Both the position numbers and the translations under genes were made by a program. Shown here in pieces: positions 9,164 through 18,012 of a stretch of DNA of 64,000 bases. This DNA comes from Pseudomonas synxantha BG33R (GTDB taxonomy: Bacteria; Pseudomonadota; Gammaproteobacteria; Pseudomonadales; Pseudomonadaceae). The notes beneath the pieces are model-generated. The model saw nothing but the letters and a program-made list of their open reading frames with translations. It ran no database searches and was not told the DNA's origin. The stretch is taken from assembly GCF_000263715.2 (NCBI RefSeq), contig NZ_CM001514.1:6076498-6140497 (forward strand), read 5' to 3'. Numbering within the stretch: the first letter of the stretch is position 1; each line of letters opens with the position of its first letter.

Positions 9164-9331
9164 ATGAAGCGCCTGATCTCTTCCCTTGCTGCGCTCGTCG
9201 CGGTCGCTTGCCTCGTTAGTGCCTGTGGCCAGAAAGGCCCGTTGTACCTGCCGGATGACAGCAAAGATCCGAATGAACAGGCGCAATCGTCGCAAAAGCC
9301 GTCAAAAGCGCATAAGCACGACACCTACTAA
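9164..9331 (+). CDS. lptM: LPS-assembly lipoprotein LptM (YifL/LppL)
   Basis: A 55-aa lipoprotein with a signal peptide of about 19 residues and lipobox LVSAC, followed at once by the family hallmark [10 protein letters not shown]. The tail is hydrophilic ([17 protein letters not shown]...HKHDTY). In E. coli LptM helps LptD mature and assemble in the outer membrane. The ATG at 9164 follows AAGGA. A -10-like TATACT lies at 9124-9129. It is the first gene of the run lptM-lysA-dapF-DUF484-xerC-HAD, with lysA 9 bp downstream. Confidence 0.93.
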   Translation: MKRLISSLAALVAVACLVSACGQKGPLYLPDDSKDPNEQAQSSQKPSKAHKHDTY

Positions 9332-9340
9332 GGGAAACTT

Positions 9341-10588
9341 ATGGACGCTTTTAACTACCGGGACGGCGAGCTGTTCGCGGAAGGCGTGGCGCTGTCCGCG
9401 ATTGCCCAGCGCTTTGGTACCCCGACCTATGTGTACTCCCGTGCGCATATCGAAGCCCAATACCGCTCGTTCACTGACGCCCTCGATGGCGTGCCGCATC
9501 TGGTGTGCTACGCGGTCAAGGCCAACTCCAACCTGGGTGTGCTGAATGTCCTGGCGCGCATGGGCGCCGGTTTCGACATCGTCTCCCGTGGCGAGCTCGA
9601 ACGCGTATTGGCCGCCGGCGGCCAGGCTGAGAAAATCGTGTTCTCCGGCGTCGGCAAGACCCGCGAAGACATGCGCCGCGCCCTGGAAGTCGGCGTACAT
9701 TGCTTCAACGTCGAATCCACCGACGAGCTGGAGCGCCTGCAAGTCGTTGCCGCCGAGATGGGCGTTCGTGCGCCGATCTCCCTGCGCGTCAACCCGGATG
9801 TCGACGCCGGCACCCACCCGTACATTTCCACCGGTCTCAAAGAGAACAAGTTCGGCATCGCCATCGCCGACGCCGAAGAGGTGTACATCCGCGCCGCGCA
9901 ACTGCCAAACCTGGAAGTACTGGGTGTCGACTGCCATATCGGCTCGCAACTGACCACACTGCCACCCTTTCTGGATGCCCTTGACCGTCTGCTGGCCTTG
10001 ATCGATCGTTTGGGCGAGTGCGGCATCTACCTGCAACACATCGACCTGGGCGGCGGCGTCGGCGTACGTTATCGAGACGAAGAGCCACCGTTGATTAGCG
10101 ACTATATCCAGGCCGTGCGCGAACGCATCGAAGGCCGCGACCTGACGCTGATGTTCGAGCCGGGCCGCTATATTGTCGCCAACGCCGGCGTGCTGTTGAC
10201 CCAGGTCGAGTACCTCAAGCACACCGAACACAAGGATTTCGCCATCGTCGATGCGGCGATGAACGACCTGATCCGCCCGGCGCTTTACCAGGCCTGGATG
10301 AATGTCACCGCCGTGACGCCGCGCGCCAGCGAAGCCCGCGCCTACGACATCGTCGGCCCGATCTGCGAGACCGGCGACTTCCTGGCCAAGGACCGTCAGC
10401 TGGCCCTGGAAGAAGGCGATCTGCTGGCCGTGCATTCGGCGGGTGCCTATGGGTTTGTCATGAGTTCCAACTACAACACTCGCGGCCGTGCCGCCGAGGT
10501 GCTGGTGGACGGTGATCAAGCGTTTGAAGTGCGTCGCCGCGAGACGGTAGCCCAGTTGTATGCTGGCGAAAGCCTGCTGCCGGAGTAA
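9341..10588 (+). CDS. lysA: Diaminopimelate decarboxylase
   Basis: PLP-dependent enzyme making L-lysine from meso-diaminopimelate. The 415-aa protein is a group IV decarboxylase with a TIM-barrel and a C-terminal beta domain. The PLP lysine is K60 in CYAVKANSN. HIDLGGGVGVRY binds phosphate, EPGRY is the barrel-edge motif, and GPICETGD carries the substrate-site cysteine. It lies 9 bp after lptM and 3 bp before dapF, so the two diaminopimelate enzymes are co-transcribed. Confidence 0.98.
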   Translation: MDAFNYRDGELFAEGVALSAIAQRFGTPTYVYSRAHIEAQYRSFTDALDGVPHLVCYAVKANSNLGVLNVLARMGAGFDIVSRGELERVLAAGGQAEKIVFSGVGKTREDMRRALEVGVHCFNVESTDELERLQVVAAEMGVRAPISLRVNPDVDAGTHPYISTGLKENKFGIAIADAEEVYIRAAQLPNLEVLGVDCHIGSQLTTLPPFLDALDRLLALIDRLGECGIYLQHIDLGGGVGVRYRDEEPPLISDYIQAVRERIEGRDLTLMFEPGRYIVANAGVLLTQVEYLKHTEHKDFAIVDAAMNDLIRPALYQAWMNVTAVTPRASEARAYDIVGPICETGDFLAKDRQLALEEGDLLAVHSAGAYGFVMSSNYNTRGRAAEVLVDGDQAFEVRRRETVAQLYAGESLLPE

Positions 10589-10591
10589 GCC

Positions 10592-11422
10592 ATGCTGCTG
10601 CGTTTTACCAAGATGCACGGGCTGGGCAATGATTTCATGGTTCTCGACCTGGTCAGCCAGCACGCGCACATCCTGCCCAAACACGCCAAACAGTGGGGCG
10701 ACCGTCACACCGGCATCGGTTTCGACCAATTGCTGCTGGTGGAGGCGCCGAGCAACCCGGAGGTGGACTTCCGCTACCGGATCTTCAATTCCGACGGTTC
10801 CGAAGTGGAACAGTGCGGCAACGGTGCGCGCTGCTTTGCACGCTTTGTGCTGGACAAGCGCCTGACCGCCAAGCGCCAGATTCGCGTCGAAACCAAGGGC
10901 GGCGTGATCGAACTGGATATTCGCAGTGACGGCCAGATCAGCGTCAACATGGGCGCGCCACGCCTGGTGCCGGCGGATATTCCGTTCCAGGCCACCGAGC
11001 AGGCCCTCAGTTACCCGCTGGACGTGGATGGCAGAACCGTGGATATCGCCGCCGTGTCCATGGGCAACCCCCATGCGGTACTGCGGGTCAACGACATCAA
11101 TAACGCCCCGGTGCACGAACTGGGGCCGAAGATCGAACATCACCCGCGCTTTCCAGCGCGGGTCAATGTGGGCTTCCTGCAGGTGATCGACCGTACCCGC
11201 GCGCAATTGCGCGTTTGGGAACGCGGCGCCGGCGAAACCCAGGCTTGCGGTACCGGCGCTTGTGCCGCTGCCGTAGCCGCGATCAGCCAGGGGTGGATGG
11301 ATTCGCCGCTGCTGATCGACCTGCCCGGTGGACGCTTGTCCATCGAATGGGCAGGCCCTGGCCACCCGGTGATGATGACCGGGCCGGCCTCGCGTGTATA
11401 CGAAGGACAGGTCCGTCTATGA
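10592..11422 (+). CDS. dapF: Diaminopimelate epimerase
   Basis: Converts LL- to meso-diaminopimelate for lysine and peptidoglycan. The 276-aa protein uses a two-cysteine mechanism: C75 in EQCGNGARC and C219 in [10 protein letters not shown]. The N-terminus [15 protein letters not shown] is typical. It lies 3 bp after lysA and 13 bp before the DUF484 gene. Confidence 0.98.
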   Translation: MLLRFTKMHGLGNDFMVLDLVSQHAHILPKHAKQWGDRHTGIGFDQLLLVEAPSNPEVDFRYRIFNSDGSEVEQCGNGARCFARFVLDKRLTAKRQIRVETKGGVIELDIRSDGQISVNMGAPRLVPADIPFQATEQALSYPLDVDGRTVDIAAVSMGNPHAVLRVNDINNAPVHELGPKIEHHPRFPARVNVGFLQVIDRTRAQLRVWERGAGETQACGTGACAAAVAAISQGWMDSPLLIDLPGGRLSIEWAGPGHPVMMTGPASRVYEGQVRL

Positions 11423-11435
11423 GTGAGCCAAGCCA

Positions 11436-12152
11436 ATGACCGATAAGCCTCAAGTACCCGCACACGCCACCCCGAGTGAAAGCCTGGAGGCCGCTGCTGT
11501 CGCGGCGTACCTTGAGGCTAATCCGGACTTCTTCGTCGAGCATGAAGAACTGCTGCCGGCCTTGCGCATTCCCCACCAGCGCGGCGATACCGTGTCGCTG
11601 GTGGAGCGGCAGATGAAGATCCTGCGCGAGCGCAATATTGAAATGCGCCATCGGCTGTCCCACCTGATGGACGTGGCCCGCGACAACGACCGCCTGTTCG
11701 ACAAGACCCGCCGCCTGATCCTGACCCTGATGGACGCCGCCAGCCTGGAAGAAACGGTGATTGCCGTGGAAGACAGCCTGCGCGAGGACTTCCAGGTGCC
11801 CTTTGTCAGCCTGATCCTGTTCAGCGACAACCCGATGCCCGTGGGTCGCTGGGTCACAGGTGGCGAAGCACAGACAGCCATCGGTGGCCTGCTGTCCGAA
11901 GGCAAGACTGTCAGCGGCACCTTGCGTGAACATGAACTGGACTTCCTGTTTGGTGCAGAGCAGCGCAAGCAGATCGGCTCTACCGCCGTCATCGCCGTCA
12001 GCCATCAAGGCTTGCACGGCGTGCTGGCCATCGCCAGCCGTGACCCTGCGCACTACAAAAGTTCGGTGGGCACGCTGTTCCTGACCTACATCGCCGAAGT
12101 GCTGGGCCGCGTCCTGCCGCGTCACACCACCACACTGCGCGCGGTGCGCTGA
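11436..12152 (+). CDS. DUF484 family protein (GAF-like)
   Basis: A 238-aa cytosolic protein found between dapF and xerC in many gammaproteobacteria. The N-terminal segment [22 protein letters not shown] is characteristic of the family. It is followed by a coiled-coil helix (about 50-95, [21 protein letters not shown]) and a GAF-like domain (about 100-230). The biochemical function is not established. It is tightly linked to xerC (2 bp apart). Confidence 0.9.
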   Translation: MTDKPQVPAHATPSESLEAAAVAAYLEANPDFFVEHEELLPALRIPHQRGDTVSLVERQMKILRERNIEMRHRLSHLMDVARDNDRLFDKTRRLILTLMDAASLEETVIAVEDSLREDFQVPFVSLILFSDNPMPVGRWVTGGEAQTAIGGLLSEGKTVSGTLREHELDFLFGAEQRKQIGSTAVIAVSHQGLHGVLAIASRDPAHYKSSVGTLFLTYIAEVLGRVLPRHTTTLRAVR

Positions 12153-12154
12153 CC

Positions 12155-13054
12155 ATGGAGCGGCAACTGGACGCCTACTGCGCTCACCTGCGCAATGAGC
12201 GCCAAGTGTCGCCCCACACGCTGGAAGCTTATCGGCGGGACTTGAACAAGGTCCTGGCCTATTGCGAAAAACAGCACGTCAGCAGCTGGAAGGCCCTGGA
12301 TATCCAGGCCCTGCGCAGCCTGATCGCCCGGTTGCACCAGCAAGGCCAGTCCTCGCGCAGCCTGTCTCGCCTGCTGTCGGCAGTGCGCGGCCTCTATCAC
12401 TACCTCAATCGCGAAGGCCTGTGCGATCACGACCCGGCCAATGGCCTGTCCCCGCCCAAAGGCGAGCGGCGCCTGCCCAAGACCCTGGATACCGATCGTG
12501 CCTTGCAGCTGCTCGATGGTGCGGTAGAAGATGACTTCCTGGCCCATCGCGACCAGGCAATCCTTGAGCTGTTCTATTCTTCGGGCCTGCGCCTGTCGGA
12601 GCTGACAAGCCTGAACCTCGATCAGTTGGACCTCGCCGATGGCCTGATACAAGTGCTCGGCAAAGGCTGCAAGACCCGCGTGCTGCCGGTGGGCAGAAAA
12701 GCCCGCGAAGCCTTGCAGCTATGGCTGCCATTGCGCCTTTTGACCAACCCGGCGGACGATGCGGTGTTCGTCAGCCAGCAAGGCCGACGCCTGGGGCCCC
12801 GAGCGATCCAGCTTCGGGTCAAGGCCGCCGGCGAGCGGGAGCTGGGGCAGAATCTGCACCCGCACATGCTGCGCCATTCCTTCGCCAGCCACCTGCTGGA
12901 GTCCTCCCAGGATCTGCGCGCCGTACAGGAACTGCTCGGCCACGCCGACATCAAGACCACTCAGATCTATACACACCTGGACTTCCAGCACCTGGCAACG
13001 GTGTACGACAGCGCCCATCCACGGGCCAAACGCATCAAAGGCAGCGACTCATGA
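12155..13054 (+). CDS. xerC: Tyrosine recombinase XerC
   Basis: With XerD it resolves chromosome dimers at dif near the terminus. The 299-aa protein has an N-terminal SAM-like core-binding domain (about 1-85) and a C-terminal catalytic domain with R146, K170, H237, R240, H263 and nucleophile Y272 ([39 protein letters not shown]). It ends in an ATGA overlap with the HAD gene. The conserved location shows it is the housekeeping XerC and not a phage integrase. Confidence 0.97.
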   Translation: MERQLDAYCAHLRNERQVSPHTLEAYRRDLNKVLAYCEKQHVSSWKALDIQALRSLIARLHQQGQSSRSLSRLLSAVRGLYHYLNREGLCDHDPANGLSPPKGERRLPKTLDTDRALQLLDGAVEDDFLAHRDQAILELFYSSGLRLSELTSLNLDQLDLADGLIQVLGKGCKTRVLPVGRKAREALQLWLPLRLLTNPADDAVFVSQQGRRLGPRAIQLRVKAAGERELGQNLHPHMLRHSFASHLLESSQDLRAVQELLGHADIKTTQIYTHLDFQHLATVYDSAHPRAKRIKGSDS

Positions 13055-13746
13055 GTATCAAGCTGATCACCTTCGACTTGGACGACACCCTCTGGGACAA
13101 CGTACCCGTCATCATCAGCGCCGAAGCGTCGATGCGCGAATGGCTGGCAGCCAACGCCGCCAAGGTGGGCGATCTGCCCCTGGAACATTTCGCCAGCCTG
13201 CGCCAGCAGGTGCTGCAGCGTCATCCCGAACTCAAACACCGTATCAGCCTGCTGCGTCATCGCGTGTTGATGCATGCGTTCGAGGAGGCCGGTTATCCCC
13301 AGCCTGAGGCCACAGAGATGGCGGATGTCTGCTTCGAAGCGTTCATCCACGCACGCCACCAACTCACCGTGTTCCCGGAAGCCGAGCCGATGCTCAAGGC
13401 GCTGCGCCAGCACTTCCTGCTCGGCGTGATCACCAATGGCAATGCCGATGTGCAGCGTGTGGGCCTGGCGGACTACTTTCACTTTGCCCTGCGCGCTGAA
13501 GATATCGGCATCGCCAAGCCGGATGCGCGGCTGTTTGACGAAGCGTTGCAGCGTGGAGGGGTGGACGCCAGTGCGGCCGTGCATGTGGGCGATCACCCTG
13601 GGGATGATATCGCCGGGGCACAGCAGGCCGGGTTGCGGGCGGTGTGGTTTAACCCCGCGGGCAAGGCCTGGGAGGGTGACAAGCACCCGGATGCGCAGAT
13701 TCGCAGCCTGACGGAGTTGCCGCCACTGCTGAGTCGCTGGGGTTAA
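13051..13746 (+). CDS. HAD-superfamily hydrolase (YigB-like phosphatase)
   Basis: A 231-aa HAD phosphatase with motif [10 protein letters not shown] (about 8-16), motif II GVITNGN, motif III K in GIAKPD and motif [13 protein letters not shown]. The nearest known role is that of E. coli YigB, an FMN/phosphate-ester phosphatase that also follows xerC. Translation is coupled to xerC by the ATGA overlap; a much longer open frame upstream runs inside xerC and is not used. Confidence 0.9.
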   Translation: MSIKLITFDLDDTLWDNVPVIISAEASMREWLAANAAKVGDLPLEHFASLRQQVLQRHPELKHRISLLRHRVLMHAFEEAGYPQPEATEMADVCFEAFIHARHQLTVFPEAEPMLKALRQHFLLGVITNGNADVQRVGLADYFHFALRAEDIGIAKPDARLFDEALQRGGVDASAAVHVGDHPGDDIAGAQQAGLRAVWFNPAGKAWEGDKHPDAQIRSLTELPPLLSRWG

Positions 13747-13759
13747 CACTACCCCCCAA

Positions 13760-13787
13760 TGTGGGAGCTGGCTTGCCTGCTCCCACA
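13760..13787. repeat. Single REP-like hairpin
   Basis: TGTGGGAGC...GCTCCCACA forms a perfect 8-9 bp stem around GGCTTGCC. It is a shortened member of the same REP family as the REPIN at 3308 and sits 13 bp after the HAD gene stop. Confidence 0.8.
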
Positions 13788-13822
13788 AGGTATTGCAGCG
13801 AACTGGTAATGGCTCCAGGCAT

Positions 13823-13854
13823 GAAAAAGCCCGCAGCGACGGCGGGCTTTTTCT
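13823..13854. terminator. Bidirectional rho-independent terminator
   Basis: AAAAAGCCCGC-loop-GCGGGCTTTTT lies between the convergent HAD and sutA genes. It has A/T tracts on both sides, so it can stop transcription from either direction. Confidence 0.9.
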
Positions 13855-13873
13855 TACAAGCAAGAGGCGGACT

Positions 13874-14206
13874 TCAGATAGGTCGGCTGCCGTACTTGTT
13901 ATCCGGCTTCTTCGGTGGGTCAGCTACCACGTTAGCCTCGACCTCGACCACTTTGCCACCCTTCGCGAGGAATTCTTCCATCGCTCGGGCCAGGGCATCG
14001 CGCTCTTTGTTCTTGGCTTCAACACTCGGCAACTCATCTACCGAAACCGCAGCCTTGGCTTTGCCTTTGGCTTTGGGAGCCGCATCATCGGCACCGCCAT
14101 CATCGGCATCGTCAGCAACGTCTTCCGCCGCTACGTCAATACTTTCTTCGGTGTCATCGTCGTCACCTACTTCGAGTTCGTCGTTTTCCAGATCATCGTC
14201 GCTCAT
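13874..14206 (-). CDS. sutA: RNA-polymerase-binding regulator SutA
   Basis: A 110-aa protein with a very acidic, Ala-rich N-terminal arm (about 1-45, DDDLENDELEVGDDDDTEES), a central helix (ELPSVEAKNKERDALARAMEEFLAKGG, about 60-86) and the conserved tail EANVVADPPKKPDNKYGSRPI. This matches SutA, which in P. aeruginosa is induced in slow growth, binds the beta subunit and stimulates initiation at rRNA and other promoters. GAGGTAG precedes the ATG. Confidence 0.9.
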   Translation of the reverse strand: MSDDDLENDELEVGDDDDTEESIDVAAEDVADDADDGGADDAAPKAKGKAKAAVSVDELPSVEAKNKERDALARAMEEFLAKGGKVVEVEANVVADPPKKPDNKYGSRPI

Positions 14207-14308
14207 GTTCTACCTCATGACTTGCGAAAAGCAGATTAGTTATAGCCCAGCTTCACCCTCTGTCGAGGTCGCCGGAAAAAAATCAACATCCACCGGGTTT
14301 CCAGTGGC

Positions 14309-14734
14309 TTATGCCTCTTCACCGTGCAAGGTGGCGAGGACTTTACGAGCACCGCCATGATCACGGTGCTCGCCCAGATAAACACCTTGCCAGGTCCCCA
14401 TCGCCAAGCGGCCGGCCTTGACCGGCAAACTCAGCTGGCAGCCCAGCAGACTGGCCTTGAAGTGCGCCGGCAGATCATCCGGACCTTCGTCATTATGTTC
14501 AAAACCTGCGCGGCCCTGTGGCACCAGCAGGTTGAAAAAACGCTCGAAGTCACGGCGAACCGCCGGGTCGGCATTCTCGTTGACGGTCAACGAGGCCGAG
14601 GTATGCTGCAGCCACAGATGCAACAGGCCCACACGGCACGCCTTCAATTCAGGCAAGCCGGCAAGCAACTCGTCCGTTACCAGATGAAAGCCCCGGGGCT
14701 TGGCCCGCAGGGTAATCAGGGTCTGTTGCCACAT
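14309..14734 (-). CDS. YjbQ/UPF0047 family protein (secondary thiamine-phosphate synthase-like)
   Basis: A 141-aa single-domain protein. The family fingerprint is present: [26 protein letters not shown] (about 38-63) and [20 protein letters not shown] (about 113-132) with conserved His and Glu. Members show weak thiamine-phosphate synthase activity in vitro; the physiological role is unclear. GGAGAA is 5 nt before the ATG. Confidence 0.92.
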   Translation of the reverse strand: MWQQTLITLRAKPRGFHLVTDELLAGLPELKACRVGLLHLWLQHTSASLTVNENADPAVRRDFERFFNLLVPQGRAGFEHNDEGPDDLPAHFKASLLGCQLSLPVKAGRLAMGTWQGVYLGEHRDHGGARKVLATLHGEEA

Positions 14735-14902
14735 ACAGTTCTCCGCCCATCGGCGCGCATTCTAGCGCGCTCTGGGAAAAAACAAAGTGCCGAATACGCC
14801 TTCATGCCTGTAAGACATTTGCACTCTGAAAAGTGCCGTGTGGATCCCATCACAAAGTTGATAAAAAACCCATACACCTTTAGCCAAAGACAAACACCAG
14901 AC

Positions 14903-14936
14903 AAAAAAATGCCCGGCAAGCCGGGCATGTTTTTTT
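14903..14936 (-). terminator. Rho-independent terminator of glnK-amtB
   Basis: ATGCCCGG-CTTG-CCGGGCAT with A and T tracts on both sides, 8 bp beyond the amtB stop codon. It closes the ammonium operon. Confidence 0.92.
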
Positions 14937-14943
14937 CGCGTAC

Positions 14944-16281
14944 TTACAAGTTGTAGCCGCGTTCGTTGTGTTGCGCCAGATCGAGGCCAACCGCCTCTTC
15001 TTCCTCAGTGACACGCAGGCCCATGACCATGTCCAGCACCTTGAGGATGACGTAGGTCACGATCGCCGTGTAGATCACGGTGAAGCCTACGCCTTTGCAC
15101 TGGATCCAGACTTGGGCCGCGATATCGGTCACAGTGCCGAAGCCACCCAGTGCCGGGGCAGCGAACACACCGGTGAGGATCGCACCGACGATACCGCCGA
15201 TACCGTGCACGCCGAAGGCGTCCAGGGAGTCGTCGTAGCCCAGCTTGCGCTTGAGGCTGGTGGCGCAGAAGAAGCACACCACACCGGCGACCAGGCCGAT
15301 CACCAGGGCACCCATCGGGCCCACGGTGCCAGCGGCTGGCGTCACGGCGACCAGGCCGGCCACCACACCTGAGGCAATGCCCAGTGCACTTGGCTTGCCG
15401 TGAGTGATCCACTCGGCGAACATCCAGCCCAGCGCCGCAGCAGCCGTGGCAATCTGGGTGACCAGCATCGCCATGCCCGCCGTGCCGTTGGCCGCCGCAG
15501 CGGAGCCGGCGTTGAAGCCAAACCAGCCGATCCACAGCATGGCCGCGCCGATCAAGGTATAACCCAGGTTGTGCGGAGCCATCGGTGTGGTCGGGAAGCC
15601 TTTACGCTTGCCGAGCACGATGCACGCCACCAGGCCAGCCACACCCGCGTTGATGTGCACGACGGTGCCGCCGGCGAAGTCCAGCACGCCCCAGTCCCAC
15701 ATCAGGCCACCGTTGCCGCTCCAGACCATGTGCGCGATCGGCGCGTAGACCAGGGTGAACCAGATAGCCATGAAGATCAGCATCGCGGAGAACTTCATGC
15801 GCTCTGCGAAAGCACCGACGATCAGCGCCGGGGTGATGATGGCGAAGGTCATCTGGAAGGTGATGAACACGGCTTCCGGAAACAGCGCCGCAGGCCCGGT
15901 GATGCTGGCCGGGGTGACACCCGCCAGGAACGCCTTGCCCAGGCCGCCGAAGAAGGAGTTGAAGTTGACCACACCCTGTTCCATACCGGTGGTATCAAAC
16001 GCGATGCTGTAGCCGTAGACGACCCACAGGATGCTGATCAGGCCGGTGATGGCAAAGCACTGCATCATCACCGACAGAATATTCTTGGAGCGGACCATGC
16101 CGCCGTAGAACAGCGCCAGGCCAGGGATGGTCATGAACAGCACCAAAGCGGTGGCGGTCAGCATCCAGGCGGTGTCGCCGGAGTTGAGGACTGGAGCAGC
16201 CACTTCGTCTGCCGCCATGGCCAGGCTTGGCATTACGATGGACAACAGGGCTCCGAGCCCTGCGAATTTACGCAGAGTCAT
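14944..16281 (-). CDS. amtB: Ammonium transporter AmtB
   Basis: Inner-membrane trimeric ammonium channel. The 445-aa precursor has an N-terminal signal peptide (MTLRKFAGLGALLSIVMPSLAMAA) and then 11 membrane helices. The pore histidines lie in VVHINAGVAGLV and GVHGIGGIVGAI; FAERMKF and the aromatic gate region are intact. The start at 16281 has AGGAG 8 nt upstream; a longer in-frame opening into the glnK gap would spoil the signal peptide. It is downstream of glnK in one operon, the usual pairing in which GlnK blocks the AmtB pore. Confidence 0.97.
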   Translation of the reverse strand: MTLRKFAGLGALLSIVMPSLAMAADEVAAPVLNSGDTAWMLTATALVLFMTIPGLALFYGGMVRSKNILSVMMQCFAITGLISILWVVYGYSIAFDTTGMEQGVVNFNSFFGGLGKAFLAGVTPASITGPAALFPEAVFITFQMTFAIITPALIVGAFAERMKFSAMLIFMAIWFTLVYAPIAHMVWSGNGGLMWDWGVLDFAGGTVVHINAGVAGLVACIVLGKRKGFPTTPMAPHNLGYTLIGAAMLWIGWFGFNAGSAAAANGTAGMAMLVTQIATAAAALGWMFAEWITHGKPSALGIASGVVAGLVAVTPAAGTVGPMGALVIGLVAGVVCFFCATSLKRKLGYDDSLDAFGVHGIGGIVGAILTGVFAAPALGGFGTVTDIAAQVWIQCKGVGFTVIYTAIVTYVILKVLDMVMGLRVTEEEEAVGLDLAQHNERGYNL

Positions 16282-16315
16282 AGTGTTTTCTCCTGGGGCG
16301 TTGGGGTTTGGCGGC

Positions 16316-17076
<761 letters not shown>

Positions 17077-17340
17077 ATGCTCGCGCCCAAAGACCTCCTC
17101 GACGCCCTGAGCGGCCACGCCTCTCGCCTGTTCAGCGGCGACACCCCGCTGCCCCGCAATGAAATCGAAAGCCAGTTCAAGGCATTGCTGCAAAGTGGCT
17201 TCAGCAAGCTCGACCTGGTCAGCCGGGAAGAGTTTGACAGCCAGATGGTCGTACTGGCCCGCACGCGTGCGCGGTTGGAGAGCCTGGAGGCGAAGGTGGC
17301 TGAGCTTGAAGCGCGGTTGGCGCCATCCTCTGCTGAATAA
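17077..17340 (+). CDS. ubiK: Ubiquinone biosynthesis accessory factor UbiK (YqiC/BMFP family)
   Basis: An 87-aa protein with an amphipathic N-terminal part (MLAPKDLLDALSGHASRLF) and a C-terminal trimeric coiled coil (SREEFDSQMVVLARTRARLESLEAKVAELEARL, about 48-82), as in brucella-membrane-fusogenic-protein relatives. In E. coli UbiK binds UbiJ and lipids and is needed for efficient aerobic ubiquinone synthesis. Monocistronic. Confidence 0.9.
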   Translation: MLAPKDLLDALSGHASRLFSGDTPLPRNEIESQFKALLQSGFSKLDLVSREEFDSQMVVLARTRARLESLEAKVAELEARLAPSSAE

Positions 17341-17349
17341 ACACGGTTA

Positions 17350-17374
17350 GTGTGGGAGCTGGCTTGCCTGCGAT
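17350..17374 (+). repeat. REP core, left half of a split REPIN
   Basis: GTGTGGGAGCTGGCTTGCCTGCGATGG is the standard REP core seen elsewhere in this window. Its inverted partner is not 50-60 bp away as in the other REPINs but about 500 bp away, at 17868-17896. Confidence 0.85.
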
Positions 17375-17383
17375 GGCCATGGG

Positions 17384-17819
17384 TATCTACACAACTTTGG
17401 TACGCTGCTGCTCCTCTGCAAGGGAGCTTGCTGCCTGTCAGCTTATAGCTATCTAACTGATGCACCGCGATCCAAATGTGGGAGGGGCGGTGCGACGATT
17501 CGACTTGCCCCCGATGGCGGCCTCAGGGCCGACCAAGACGCTGGATCAGACTGAGTACATATCCGTTTTTTGGGTAACGGCCACTGTTGGTTCCGCTTTT
17601 ACAGCGGGTCACTTTTGAAAAGAGCCGGAATGCCGGCCCAGCCAAAAGTAACCAAAAGGCTCTTGCCCCACCACTCGGCACCTCGCTTAGGCTCGGTGTG
17701 CCCGTAATCCGACAGTGATTTGGGGGGCCGCCTGAGATCAAAAGCAGATCAAGATCAAGATCAAGAGCGGCTCGCTTCGCATCGTGGTTACCATTGGCGA
17801 CTACAAAGTTGTGTAGATA
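17384..17819. mobile_element. 436-bp segment bounded by 16-bp perfect inverted repeats
   Basis: TATCTACACAACTTTG at 17384-17399 and its exact reverse complement at 17804-17819 bound this stretch. The interior holds a degenerate REP-like piece (17476-17518), a roughly 220-bp block that looks like a dispersed Pseudomonas intergenic repeat (17520-17741) and an ATCAAG micro-repeat (about 17736-17765). No transposase is encoded. It may be a non-autonomous element or a nest of repeats inside a REPIN. Confidence 0.5.
17520..17741. repeat. Probable dispersed intergenic repeat with spurious ORF
   Basis: The block begins CTCAGGGCCGACCAAGACGC and ends near GCCGCCTGAG, so its ends share an inverted CTCAGG. 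It contains AAAAGTAACCAAAAGGCTC, a phrase I associate with multicopy non-coding blocks in fluorescens-group genomes. A 72-codon minus-strand frame crosses it but has no recognisable ribosome-binding site or family. Confidence 0.45.
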
Positions 17820-17867
17820 TCTATGCTGCGATGGCGGTGCATCAGCGGATGATTCTTTGCTGACATA

Positions 17868-17896
17868 CCGCTATCGCAGGCAAGCCAGCTCCCACA
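17868..17896 (-). repeat. REP core, right half of a split REPIN
   Basis: CGCAGGCAAGCCAGCTCCCACA is the inverted partner of the REP at 17350. It is followed by the TTTG that also ends the REPINs at 25771 and 30468. Confidence 0.85.
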
Positions 17897-18012
17897 TTTG
17901 TTTTGCATTGCCGCCCGGATACGTTCTGTAAAACCTCCCTCCCTCGCTGGACGCCCCCCTCGTCTACCCTTGAAAAACCCGCAGGAAGCGGCCCCCCATT
18001 CAAGGAACGAGC

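Noticed and set aside
9302..11365. 687-codon minus-strand open frame across lysA and dapF
   Set aside because: Antisense shadow of two certain genes in high-GC DNA; composition is typical of a shadow (many His, Gln, Ala).
12721..13050. Extended N-terminus of the HAD protein inside xerC
   Set aside because: The extra residues are out-of-frame xerC sequence; HAD motif I begins right after the ATG at 13051, which overlaps the xerC stop.
12155..13054. xerC as an integrase of a mobile element
   Set aside because: It is in the conserved dapF-DUF484-xerC-HAD context, with no attachment-site duplication or phage genes nearby.
14716..14928. 70-codon minus-strand frame in the yjbQ/amtB gap
   Set aside because: Runs through the amtB terminator, has no ribosome-binding site and overlaps the yjbQ start.
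17523..17741. Small protein-coding gene in the repeat-rich gap
   Set aside because: No start signal, no family, and the sequence looks like a dispersed non-coding repeat.
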